From positions 1 to 48,216 of the forward strand of contig DATMAC010000057.1 in assembly GCA_035573655.1 (NCBI GenBank): a stretch of 48,216 nt of DNA, given 5' to 3'. The notes beneath the pieces are model-generated. The model saw only the letters and a list, made by a program, of their open reading frames with translations, was not told where the DNA came from and made no database searches. The translations under genes and the position numbers were made by a program. Shown piece by piece: positions 33,075-42,209 of the stretch (position 1 is its first letter; each line of letters begins with the position of its first letter). This DNA comes from Thermoflexus sp035573655. GTDB taxonomy: Bacteria > Chloroflexota > Anaerolineae > Thermoflexales > Thermoflexaceae.

Positions 33075-36000
33075 TTATTCCACCCGGCCTCGTTGGGCCT
33101 TCTGCAACACCTCCACAATCTCCGCGAGAAGGTCTTCTGGATCCACGCCCACCTTTTGAAGCAAGGCTTCGATCTGTCCGTTCAGCCTCCGGCGATCCTC
33201 CTCCGTCAGCGATTTCGCCGTCAGCACAATAATAGGAATGGCCCGAGTAGCCGGATCACCCCTCAACGCCTCCACCACCATGAAGCCGTCCATCTCAGGC
33301 ATCATCAAGTCCAGGATCACCAAATCGGGTCGCTCCCGTCGGGCGAGGGCGGTTCCTTCCTGCCCGCCAGCGGCCTCCAGAACTTGATAGCCGCCCAGTC
33401 GCTCCAGAACCCGTCGGACGAGTTGGCGATCAGCTTCTGAGTCATCGATCACGAGGACCTTAAGCGGCCCAGGCCGGCCATCCACCCGCTGGATCGCCTC
33501 CAGCAACTCTTCCTCCGTGAAGGGTTTAACCAGATACTCGGCGGCTCCCAAACTGAAACCCCGCCCCTTCTCATCAACAATCGAACAAATGATCACCGGG
33601 ATCCCGCGGGTCTCTGGATCGCTCTTCAACTCCTGGAGGATCGCCCATCCATCTTTATGCGGCATCATAATGTCCAGCGTGATCACATCGGGACGGACCC
33701 TGCGAACGACCTCCAACACGTCTTGCGCGTCCGTCAGCCCGACCACCTGGAAGCCGTGTTTTTCCAGATAGCGACGATACAGAGTGATCACACTTGGATC
33801 ATCATCCACACATAGAACGATCGGAGGCCCCGAACGACGCTCCGCGGAGGGCTGAGGCCGGGCGCGGGGGAGAGTAAAGAAGAAGGTGGATCCTTTCCCC
33901 ACCTCACTCTCCACCCAGATGCGACCGCCCATCAGCTCGACCAGGCGCCGGGCGATGGCCAGGCCAAGCCCGGTCCCCCCATAGCGCCGCGTGGTTCCGC
34001 TCTCCACCTGGGTGAACTCTCGGAAGATCTCCTCTTGTTTTTCCTTAGGAATCCCAATCCCCGTGTCCTGCACACTGATCGTCACAAAGGACTCATCCGC
34101 CCAAGCCCGGACAGCGATGAAGCCCTGATCCGTGAATTTGGCCGCGTTGGAGACCAGATTGAGCAAGACCTGGCGAGCCCGTTGTGCATCGGCCCAGACC
34201 GGTGGGAGATCCTCAGGGACCTCCTGATGGAGCTCGATGGGCTTGTCGCGGGTGAGACCGATCGCCGTGGACATTACGCCTCGGATGATCTCCCGCATGT
34301 CGACCTCGGCGAACTGGAGCTCCATCCGGCCTGCCTCGATCTTGGAGAGATCGAGGATATCATTGATCAGGCCCAACAGATGCTGTCCGGCGTTGTAGAT
34401 CGCCGTGAGGTCCTGGCGCTGGGCCTCCGTCAGCGGCCCATCGATACCCTTCAGGATCACCCGACTGAACCCGAGGATGGAGTTCAGCGGAGTCCGCAAC
34501 TCATGGGACATGTTCGCGATGAACTGGGTCTTCAACCGATCCAATTCCCGCAGGCGCTCCGCCGTGCGCTTCTGTTCCTCATAGAGCATGGCGTTCTGGA
34601 GCGCCACCGCCAGGTTGTCCGCCACGATACCGAGGACGGTGAGATCCTCCGGCGTAAAAGCGTGGGGACGATCCGCTTGGATCGTTATGGCTCCCAGGAC
34701 CCGGTCGCCCACGATCAGCGGCAGGGCCATCTCCGCCCGGGTGGCCGGGAGCAGTGGGTTCACGTAGCGAGCCTCCGCCTCGCTGACGTCCTGGGCGACC
34801 ACCGGCTGTCGGCGGGCACAGGCCTGGCCGATCATGGACTCCCCACCTACGCGCAGACGGTGCCCCTGAGCGACCATCTGTCGGCCAGCCTCCCCAGTGC
34901 CTGCCCGCAGGACCGCCCACTCTCCGGACGGATCCAGGACAAAGGCCCCTACATAGTAGTAATCGAAGCGCTCCCGCACCAGATCCACGGCTTGCTGTAA
35001 CAGCGTTTCCACATCCAGAACACTGACGATAATGCGCGAGATTTCAGCCGCCGTCTGAATACGACGGGCCTGTCGTTGAGCCTGCTCATACAGAAGCGCA
35101 TTTTCCAGGGCCACAGCGGCCTGCTGGGCGATCGTCTGCGCCAGACGGAGCTCCTCGGGCGTGAAGTGGTGGGAGGATCGGATGTAATCCAGGCCTACCG
35201 TCGCGATCACCTCACCCCGCGCCACCAGCGGGACCACAGCAACGGAGCGGATGCCTAGGCTCGCCAGCAGAGGCCCAGTTGCTTCCAATCGCTCATCTTG
35301 AAGAGTATCCCAAGCCCATTGGGGCTCGCCGGTCTCCATCACCTGGCGGGTGAAGGCGTTGTCGATTTGGATCCGAACGCCCAGGAAGCCGCGAGGGGGA
35401 TATTCCGCCACCACCACGCCATAATCCCGTCCCTTCTCCCACAGGGCCGCCCCGCTATGGTCCGCCCCCAGCACCTCCACATAAGCCCGGCACACGGCCT
35501 CCAGGATTTGCACCAAGTCGAGGGAACGGGAAAGGTCCACAGCTAGGCGATGGAGGGTCGCCAGCTCCTGAGCCCGCGCTTGAGCCTGCGCGTAGAGCCG
35601 GGCGTTCTGCCACGCGGTCGCCAGCTGATCGGCCATCACCTGAAGGGCCTGGATGTCCTCCTCCGTGAAGGCGGCTGGCTGCTCGGATTGGATATCCAGG
35701 ACCCCCACCAACTCCCCGCGGACAATCATCGGGAGGGCGATCTCGGAACGGGTGAGGGGGAGCAATGGGTTGGCAAACCGGACCGGCTCGGCGCCGACGT
35801 CCAGGGCGATGCGCGCCCGCCGGTGAGCAGCCGCCCAGCCGACCATGGACTGCCCGCCGATCTCCAGCCGATGGCCCCGCTCCTTCATGATCCGGCCGGG
35901 CTCGCCGGTCCCGGCCGCGAGAACCATCCACTTCCCCTCTGAATCCGGAACGAACCAGCCCACATAGTAGTAATCGAACCGATCCCGGATCAGCTCCACT

Positions 36001-38876
36001 GCTTCACCCATCAGGCGATCGGGATCAAGGATCGTCGCGGCGATCCGACTGACTTCGGACGCCGCCTGGAGCAGGCGCGCGCGGCGCTCGGTCTCTACGA
36101 ACAACTCCGCTCGCTGCAGGGCGAGGGCAGCGCCATTGGCCAAGGCCAATGCCAGGCGGAGTTCCTCGCTGGAGAACCAGCGCTCCTTCCGGCTATCCCA
36201 TACCTCAACGTGTCCGTAATATCGGTCCCCCACTGTCAGCGGGATCAGCAACACCGTTCGCCCACCATACCGGGCCAACAATCGGGCCTCAGGGGCCTCC
36301 TCAGCCTCCAGCTCGCTGCGGCGGAGGATGGCCGGTTGCCGGCTCTCCCGCATCCGTGCATAAAGAGGGTAGTCCGCATAACGATAATAAGTTCCCAAAT
36401 CGGAAACTCGCTCCTCCGGAGCTGCTTCCGGCGCATAGAATTCACTGATGGGGATAAAGAATTGACCATCTGGAGATTCCCGCGCCACATAAGCGCTGGT
36501 CGCCCCTAATCCCATCGTGAACGCCCGGCAAACCCGTGCGAGCACCTCTTCCAAGCCAGACGCCTCGGCGAGAGAGGTGGCCACCTCATAGAGCAAAGCT
36601 TGCTCTCGCCACTGCTGCTCCAGCAACTCAAAGAAGCGCCAGTTTTGTAGCACCACAGCGGCGGTGTCCGCCAGCGTTTGCAACCGACGCACAGTTGCAT
36701 CCTCTAGCCCCAATGGACGGCCGACCCCTTGAGCGATCAACCAGCCCCAGAACGTATCACCCGACCAAAGGGGGAAGAAAGCGATCGAACGGACCCGATG
36801 CCGCAGGTAGAATGAGCGGCTGACCTCGTCTAACCAGGGATCGGTCTCCACATCCTGGACGAAGATCGGCTCACGGGTGGGTTCGCGGGCGATGATGGGC
36901 AGATCGGCCGCCGTATATCGCCTGAGCTCGGTGAAGAGACCCCGCTCTCGGTCCCAGATCAACCGCGCCTGAAGCACCCGATTTTCCGCCCGAGCTTCCA
37001 GATCCTCCACCAGGGTCAGCACATAACGATCGACGCCATGGCTGGGCAGGTGAGCGAGCAACGCCCGGGCCGCCGCCTCGATGGAGGTCGCGGCGGTTAG
37101 GTCCCGGGTGGCCAAATAGAGGGCCTGGGTCTCCTCCAGCGCGGATTGGGCTTGTTGGTAGAGGCGAGCGTTCTCGATGGCGACCGCCAACTGGCCCGCG
37201 AGGATCTGCAGCACGGAGAGGGCTCCAGCATCAAACACGTTTTCCAGGGTGCTCTGAACGTCCAGGGCGCCGATCACCCGCTCACCGATCTTCAGCGGGA
37301 AAGCAGCCTCCGAGCGGGTCTCAGGAAGGAGCTCGTTCTTCAAATGGATGGGATCCTCCACCGTGCGCTGGGCTATGCGCGGTTGGCCATTCGCGGTCAC
37401 CCATCCGATGAGGCTTTGGCTTCCCACCGCCAGGCGATGGCCTCGCTCCTTCAGTTTTCGACCCACCTCCCCCGTTGATTCCCGCAATACCGCCCACTGG
37501 CCGCTTTCATCGATCAGGAAAATGGAAACGTGGTAGTAACCCAGGCGATCCCGGATCAGATTCACAGCCGTCCGCATCAGCTCATCTAGATCCAGCGTCG
37601 AAGCGATCAGACGGCCCATCTCCGCTGCGGTTTGAAGCTGATGGGTGCGCTCCTGCACCCGGCGCTCTAAGTTCTGGTAGAGATCCTGTAGACGGAGCGC
37701 CATCGTGTTAAAGGTTTCCGTCAGCATGCCCAGCTCATCCCGTGAGGTGACCGGGACGCGGACGTGGAGCTGGCCGGCCCCCAGACGGCGGGCGGCCTCC
37801 GTTAGCTGCCCGAGGGGACGTGTGAGGGAGCTAGAGGCGATAAAGGAGAGAACAATTGCAATCCCTCCGAGCGCCAGCGTCCACAGCAATGCCTGTCGGC
37901 CCAAGCGCGCCACCGGGGCTAAGGCTTCATCCTCGCTCTGTAATACCGCCAGGATCCATCCACGCTCCTCAAGGGATGGAAGGCGATGCGCAATCCCCGA
38001 GCCCACCCGGCTGTAAGCCAGCAACCAATCAGAGGTGAGCGTTACTCCTTCCGGCTGAGCGAAGACCCCCAGTTCTCTGCCTAATGCCGTGATCCGCTGT
38101 TCCCGTTGCAACAACCCCAGGGGATCCATCAGGATCGCGCCATCCCGATCCAGCAGCAGAGCCCGCCCCGTCCGACCGGTCCGGTACTGACTGAGGATCC
38201 CGAAGAGATGCGAGGCACCATAGGCGCTTCGGAGAACCCCGACGGCCTGCCGGGTATCCGGTCGGTAGACCGGGACCGCGAGATACACCACCGTGGTCCG
38301 AAGGTCCTCATCAAACTGAAGGGTGCTGATGTAGGGCGCACCGTTCCCGTGGTTCCAAGCGGCCTGCCACCACGGCTCCCGGTCGAAGCGATAGGCGCTG
38401 GGGGGTTCGGTGGCAGCCACCAGGATGCCGTGGGCATCCGTGAGGAGAAGATGTAGATGGCCGGTGAGGCGGCCTCGGATCGCGCGGAGCTGCTCCGCCG
38501 CCGGCCCCTGGAGGACCTGCCGCCGCAATTCGGAGGTCGGCTGGGTCTTCCAAAGAAGCTCTTCCTGTTGAGCTGCATAGGCTCTCAGTATTGGATCCGC
38601 ATATCGGGCGGAGTGCTTGATCGCCTCAGAGATCAACGTTTCTTCCTCCGCCCCCATGCTCAAGCTGTCAATCTGATGCCACAAACTCTGTTCCAGAGCC
38701 GCCCGCTGGGTGCGTGCGATCCCCTGGAATTCCTCGGCGATCCGCACCCGAAGGGCGTTCTCCAGCAACCGTGAAGCCACGCCCGCCGTCCCGGCCACGC
38801 TCACCAAGACAACGAGGACGAAACCGGCCATGAACTTCCAGCGCAGCGGCCATGAGCTCCAATCCAGCGAAATCAT
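33075..38876 (-). CDS. Giant hybrid sensor histidine kinase (Cache-HAMP-6xGAF-HisKA-HATPase-2xREC)
   Basis: A 1933-residue membrane sensor. TM1 (14-34) and TM2 (328-350) bound an extracytoplasmic Cache domain (about 40-320). HAMP (351-403) and a coiled coil follow. Six GAF domains span about 425-573, 585-748, 765-925, 940-1093, 1108-1262 and 1277-1432; numbers 1, 4 and 6 share the TRSEAA/TRSEIA/TRAEMA core and look like recent duplicates. HisKA has the phosphoacceptor His1458 (MSHELRTP). The HATPase has N, G1 and G2 motifs (NLVSNAAKF, DTGIGIP, GGTGLGLAI). Two C-terminal receivers have Asp1735 and Asp1856. GGAGGAAGGGAG precedes the ATG. Third gene of an operon with two receivers. The signal is unknown. 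Confidence 0.93.
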   Translation of the reverse strand: MISLDWSSWPLRWKFMAGFVLVVLVSVAGTAGVASRLLENALRVRIAEEFQGIARTQRAALEQSLWHQIDSLSMGAEEETLISEAIKHSARYADPILRAYAAQQEELLWKTQPTSELRRQVLQGPAAEQLRAIRGRLTGHLHLLLTDAHGILVAATEPPSAYRFDREPWWQAAWNHGNGAPYISTLQFDEDLRTTVVYLAVPVYRPDTRQAVGVLRSAYGASHLFGILSQYRTGRTGRALLLDRDGAILMDPLGLLQREQRITALGRELGVFAQPEGVTLTSDWLLAYSRVGSGIAHRLPSLEERGWILAVLQSEDEALAPVARLGRQALLWTLALGGIAIVLSFIASSSLTRPLGQLTEAARRLGAGQLHVRVPVTSRDELGMLTETFNTMALRLQDLYQNLERRVQERTHQLQTAAEMGRLIASTLDLDELMRTAVNLIRDRLGYYHVSIFLIDESGQWAVLRESTGEVGRKLKERGHRLAVGSQSLIGWVTANGQPRIAQRTVEDPIHLKNELLPETRSEAAFPLKIGERVIGALDVQSTLENVFDAGALSVLQILAGQLAVAIENARLYQQAQSALEETQALYLATRDLTAATSIEAAARALLAHLPSHGVDRYVLTLVEDLEARAENRVLQARLIWDRERGLFTELRRYTAADLPIIAREPTREPIFVQDVETDPWLDEVSRSFYLRHRVRSIAFFPLWSGDTFWGWLIAQGVGRPLGLEDATVRRLQTLADTAAVVLQNWRFFELLEQQWREQALLYEVATSLAEASGLEEVLARVCRAFTMGLGATSAYVARESPDGQFFIPISEFYAPEAAPEERVSDLGTYYRYADYPLYARMRESRQPAILRRSELEAEEAPEARLLARYGGRTVLLIPLTVGDRYYGHVEVWDSRKERWFSSEELRLALALANGAALALQRAELFVETERRARLLQAASEVSRIAATILDPDRLMGEAVELIRDRFDYYYVGWFVPDSEGKWMVLAAGTGEPGRIMKERGHRLEIGGQSMVGWAAAHRRARIALDVGAEPVRFANPLLPLTRSEIALPMIVRGELVGVLDIQSEQPAAFTEEDIQALQVMADQLATAWQNARLYAQAQARAQELATLHRLAVDLSRSLDLVQILEAVCRAYVEVLGADHSGAALWEKGRDYGVVVAEYPPRGFLGVRIQIDNAFTRQVMETGEPQWAWDTLQDERLEATGPLLASLGIRSVAVVPLVARGEVIATVGLDYIRSSHHFTPEELRLAQTIAQQAAVALENALLYEQAQRQARRIQTAAEISRIIVSVLDVETLLQQAVDLVRERFDYYYVGAFVLDPSGEWAVLRAGTGEAGRQMVAQGHRLRVGGESMIGQACARRQPVVAQDVSEAEARYVNPLLPATRAEMALPLIVGDRVLGAITIQADRPHAFTPEDLTVLGIVADNLAVALQNAMLYEEQKRTAERLRELDRLKTQFIANMSHELRTPLNSILGFSRVILKGIDGPLTEAQRQDLTAIYNAGQHLLGLINDILDLSKIEAGRMELQFAEVDMREIIRGVMSTAIGLTRDKPIELHQEVPEDLPPVWADAQRARQVLLNLVSNAAKFTDQGFIAVRAWADESFVTISVQDTGIGIPKEKQEEIFREFTQVESGTTRRYGGTGLGLAIARRLVELMGGRIWVESEVGKGSTFFFTLPRARPQPSAERRSGPPIVLCVDDDPSVITLYRRYLEKHGFQVVGLTDAQDVLEVVRRVRPDVITLDIMMPHKDGWAILQELKSDPETRGIPVIICSIVDEKGRGFSLGAAEYLVKPFTEEELLEAIQRVDGRPGPLKVLVIDDSEADRQLVRRVLERLGGYQVLEAAGGQEGTALARRERPDLVILDLMMPEMDGFMVVEALRGDPATRAIPIIVLTAKSLTEEDRRRLNGQIEALLQKVGVDPEDLLAEIVEVLQKAQRGRVE

Positions 38877-38888
38877 CTCCCTTCCTCC

Positions 38889-39320
38889 TCAGCCCAGGGT
38901 CCAAACCCCTTCGCCGGCGAGGATCCGTCGGATTTGGTCCGGGAAAGCATCAGGGTCGATGGGCTTTCCGATAAACCCATCGAAACCCGCCTCCCGCGCC
39001 CGCCGCATGTTGTCTTCGGTGGCCTCCGCCGACACCGCCACCACCCGTGTCCCTCGGAAGCGCGGATCCGCGCGGATCTGGCGAAGCACCTCATAGCCAT
39101 CTTCATAAGGAAGGTGGATGTCCAATAGAATGAGGTCAATATGCGGCAATTGCCCGGCAAACTCCAGGACCTGCCATCCGGAGGCCTTCCATTGGATATC
39201 CCGCACCCCTAAATAACCCAGAAGACGGGTGATCAGCACGAAATTCTGGAGGTTATCCTCCACCACCAGGATCGTCGCCTCTTTGGGATCTACAGGGGGC
39301 TTCACGGCTTCACCGGCCAT
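38889..39320 (-). CDS. Single-domain response regulator
   Basis: A 143-residue receiver with Glu21-Asp22 in the acidic pocket, Asp67 (LILLDIHLPYEDGYEV) as phosphoacceptor and Lys119 (FIGKPID) conserved; the Thr position is Ser97 (AVSAEA), as in several receivers. There is no output domain. I prefer the second of two adjacent ATGs (39320) for spacing from GGAGG; the start overlaps the end of the preceding receiver gene. The kinase gene begins 12 bases after its stop. Confidence 0.9.
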   Translation of the reverse strand: MAGEAVKPPVDPKEATILVVEDNLQNFVLITRLLGYLGVRDIQWKASGWQVLEFAGQLPHIDLILLDIHLPYEDGYEVLRQIRADPRFRGTRVVAVSAEATEDNMRRAREAGFDGFIGKPIDPDAFPDQIRRILAGEGVWTLG

Positions 39321-39699
39321 CATGGCCCTCCTCGTTCCTCAAGAAGGTAGCGATCTGCCCTGGCAACGCGTCCACGTCAATCGGCTTGGGGATGTAACCA
39401 TCACATCCGGTAGCCAGCGCCCGTTCCCGTGTGCCGCGGATCACATCTGCAGTGAGGGCGACGATGGGGACTCCCTTTAGGTGAGGCATTTGTTTGAAAC
39501 GGCGAACCAGCTCGTATCCGTCGATGTCGGGTAGATGGAGGTCAACCAGGATCAAATCGGGGCGCAGCGAGCGGGCGATCTCCAGGCCTCTGGGCCCATC
39601 CTCTGCCTCCACCACCCGATACCCCTCTGCTTCAAGGATCCGTCGAACCAGTAACCGGTTCTCAAAGTTATCCTCGATATATAAAATAAGAGCGCTCAT
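39310..39699 (-). CDS. Single-domain response regulator, first gene of the kinase operon
   Basis: A 129-residue receiver with Glu9-Asp10, Asp53 (LILVDLHLPDIDGYEL), Thr83 and Lys105 (YIPKPID). Its sequence resembles the next receiver in the operon, so the two are probably tandem duplicates. AGGAGGATCG precedes the ATG. These free receivers may be phospho-acceptors in a relay with the hybrid kinase. Confidence 0.9.
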   Translation of the reverse strand: MSALILYIEDNFENRLLVRRILEAEGYRVVEAEDGPRGLEIARSLRPDLILVDLHLPDIDGYELVRRFKQMPHLKGVPIVALTADVIRGTRERALATGCDGYIPKPIDVDALPGQIATFLRNEEGHDGR

Positions 39700-40411
39700 C
39701 GATCCTCCTACTGCTGTTTTTGGGTATGCGCTCGGGAAGACCGATGGCTCCTCCCTATGGCCTTCCGGGCCGTGGGGAGGAGGAGAAAAAAGCTTTCGAG
39801 GGCTGGGCTAGGGGGCCGTTTGGAGTAAGGCGCTTTAGCGCCCACTCTTGGTCATCCACCCAACCCCCGAAAACCCCAAAGATTGAAACAAGAAGGAGTT
39901 CTATCGGCTTATCGGCTTCCTCATGCAGCTCCCGTTTATTCGTTTTTTCCGTCGTTCGGAGCCCACAAGCGAAAGGGGAAGGACCCTACCCCTTTCCCTC
40001 TCCATTCCCACGGCCCAAAAGGTTCTGGTGCTGAAACCGAGCACCTTCGGCACCCCGCTCCAGTCCCAGAGCCCTACAAGGGAATTCACCGTGTATTTAA
40101 TTTTAAGCGATATACAGGTTGTGTGGCAAGACTGTTCTAACCATGCGAACCGATATAGCTAGCCCGATCACTACACCGTACAGGGGAATATGCCAGCGCT
40201 TGGAACCTCCCACCGGGGGTGCAGGTCTTAAGTACACTAACCCTATTCGTTAAAGATAACCGATTCCAGGAAGATTCGGTTACGCCCCGTGGCCCTTTCT
40301 ATGGCGGTGGTCCCGTCTCCTGCTGCGTTGCCAGGCGAACCATAGAGAAGAACAACCCTTGGGTTGGGAACCGCTTTCGATCGCCTCCGACCCCCGAAGA
40401 TCCTCAAGGCC
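39700..40411. other. Intergenic region upstream of the kinase operon
   Basis: About 710 bases with no supportable gene. It holds two divergent copies of the hairpin family: 39748-39782 (CTCCTCCC...GGGGAGGAG) with a degraded second stem to about 39880, and a second, scrambled copy at about 39960-40075 (GGTGCTGAAACCGAGCACC plus GAGCACC-TTC-GGCACC-type arms). The kinase operon promoter must lie here, but I could not place it. Confidence 0.5.
39748..39782. terminator. Hairpin of the two-hairpin family
   Basis: CTCCTCCCTATGGCC and GGCCGTGGGGAGGAG pair with two G-T or mismatched positions, followed by AGAAAAAAGCTTT. It sits between the end of cca and the start of the kinase operon, both on the minus strand. 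Confidence 0.5.
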
Positions 40412-41893
40412 TCAGCCCATCTCATCTATCAACTTCCGAGCGAGGGCCAGGGCCTCCTCACGGGTGGTGACCTCACCCGCGGCCTGGGCCTCCCGAATCG
40501 CCTCCAGGATATGACCGATCCGCGGGCCCTCCGGCACGCCCATCGCCAAGAGATCGTCTCCACGAATTAAGGGGATCGGCCGAACGAAACGTTCGGGAGC
40601 TTCGAAGAAGGCCTGCCACAGGGTTTGCGCCACATGAAGACGGGGCTTCCAGATCGCATCCGTTAAGGTAGGGCCCCAGACGGCCAACGTGTCCGCAAGC
40701 GCGAGCAAGACCAGGTCCACCCCCAACGCCCCCAGATCCCGGAAGAACCGATAAATTGCCCGCGGCGTGAGCCGTCCCCGGGCCAGCCCATGGGGCCGCA
40801 TGTGGTGGCGGATCAAGGCCTCGATCTCGTGGATTTCATCGTTGCTGAAGCGAAGCGCTTCCAGACGGCGAGCCGCCGCCTCGGCGCCCACGGCTTCATG
40901 GCCGATGAAACGGACACGCCCATCCGGCTCAGCCGTCCGAGTCACTGGCTTGCCGATATCGTGGAGCAACGCTGCCAGGAGCAACAGCCCCCGACGGGGG
41001 TGGTCCACGGCGACCTCCTCTGCCCAGCGGGCCGTCAGCTTCTCCCGCCATGGGGCCATCACTTCCTCGACCTCGGCCCACTGCGATGGGAGATCATGCA
41101 ACTCAGAGGTCTCCGCCGTAGCTCCCAGCAGCCGCTCCATCGCGGCAACGGCCCGCAGCGTGTGCTCGTAGACATCCCACACGTGCGGAGGGCTTTGGGC
41201 CACGCCCCGCAAGTTCCAGACCTCCGGCAGGATCCGCTCCAAGATCCCCAACGCTTCCATTCGGCGCAGGCTGCGGACAACCGGGGGGATTAAGAAGGTT
41301 TTCATGAGCTCCTCGCGGATCCGCTCCGACGCGGCGACGAAAAGCGAGGGGAGAGCCTCCTGAAGCGCTCCCTCGGTCTCCCCGGTCATCCGGAGCCCGA
41401 ACTCCACCTCAAAGCGGATCGCCCGGAGGATCCGCACGGGGTCCTGACGAAAGGCGTCCGGGGCGCAGAGTTGAAGCCGACCGGCCTGCAGATCCTCGAG
41501 CCCGCCCAATGGGTCGAAGGGAACCAACGGATCCTCGTGTAGGAATGCATCGAGATCCGCCATCATCGCATTGATGGTGAAATCCCGTCGCCGAAGGTCC
41601 TCCTCCCAGGACTCGCCCTCCCGCCGGGTGAGATCCATGTAGAATCGGCGGCCATATGGATCCTGCCAGACCACGCGACCGAACTCCCGGCGGGCATCGA
41701 GAATATAAAAGAACCCTCCAATCTGATCGGCCAGGGCACGGGCGAGACGCAGCGCCGGCCCAACCACCACCACATCGAAATCGTTCGGCTCCCGACCGAT
41801 CACACGGTCCCGCACGGCCCCACCGACCAGTCGGGCTTCATACCCGCCCTCCTCCAGCAGGCCCTTCAATCGTTGCAGCAGCTCGTGGGACAA
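40412..41893 (-). CDS. cca: CCA-adding tRNA nucleotidyltransferase with HD domain
   Basis: Adds or repairs the 3' CCA of tRNA; the HD domain gives phosphohydrolase activity in related enzymes. It has 493 residues. The head domain has LVGGAVRDRVIG and the catalytic D-x-D (Asp38, Asp40 in NDFDVVV), then RRRDFTINAM and the EDLQAGRLQ-RQDPVRILRAIRF segment. The HD domain shows LLAALLHDIGKPVT and HEAVGAEAA. The start is TTG after GGGAGGGAT. A poly(A) polymerase role cannot be ruled out by eye, because both share these motifs. Confidence 0.92.
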   Translation of the reverse strand: MSHELLQRLKGLLEEGGYEARLVGGAVRDRVIGREPNDFDVVVVGPALRLARALADQIGGFFYILDARREFGRVVWQDPYGRRFYMDLTRREGESWEEDLRRRDFTINAMMADLDAFLHEDPLVPFDPLGGLEDLQAGRLQLCAPDAFRQDPVRILRAIRFEVEFGLRMTGETEGALQEALPSLFVAASERIREELMKTFLIPPVVRSLRRMEALGILERILPEVWNLRGVAQSPPHVWDVYEHTLRAVAAMERLLGATAETSELHDLPSQWAEVEEVMAPWREKLTARWAEEVAVDHPRRGLLLLAALLHDIGKPVTRTAEPDGRVRFIGHEAVGAEAAARRLEALRFSNDEIHEIEALIRHHMRPHGLARGRLTPRAIYRFFRDLGALGVDLVLLALADTLAVWGPTLTDAIWKPRLHVAQTLWQAFFEAPERFVRPIPLIRGDDLLAMGVPEGPRIGHILEAIREAQAAGEVTTREEALALARKLIDEMG

Positions 41894-42209
41894 AGATCCC
41901 TCCCGGCAACCTTAGGAGTCAAGGGATCCGCCAACGTTCATCCACATCCATTGAGATTGTAGAGCCTCTGGAGTGAACGGGAGAAGGGAGGGCGCTCCGC
42001 CGGCCGCTGCTTTCTATTCCCCTGCAGTCAGAAATCGAGGGGAGAGCCGAGATCGGGGGTGAGGAACTTGCATTCTGAGCGAATGCCCGGATTGCACTCC
42101 AGGAGCTTTGAGAGGTCAGGCGGGGCTTTTCAATAGCTCTAATCATTTTGGGGTGGAGGATCCGCCGGAGGGGCCTCCCAGTCCCCTACTCAATAAAGCC
42201 CTCGGCGGT
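41894..42209. other. Intergenic region between cca and the GT4-GH57 gene
   Basis: About 316 bases, mixed composition, no gene seen and no strong hairpin. It should contain the cca promoter. Confidence 0.45.

Noticed and set aside
34035..35000. 321-codon plus-strand frame opposite the hybrid kinase
   Set aside because: It runs antisense through the HisKA and GAF regions and has no domain match.
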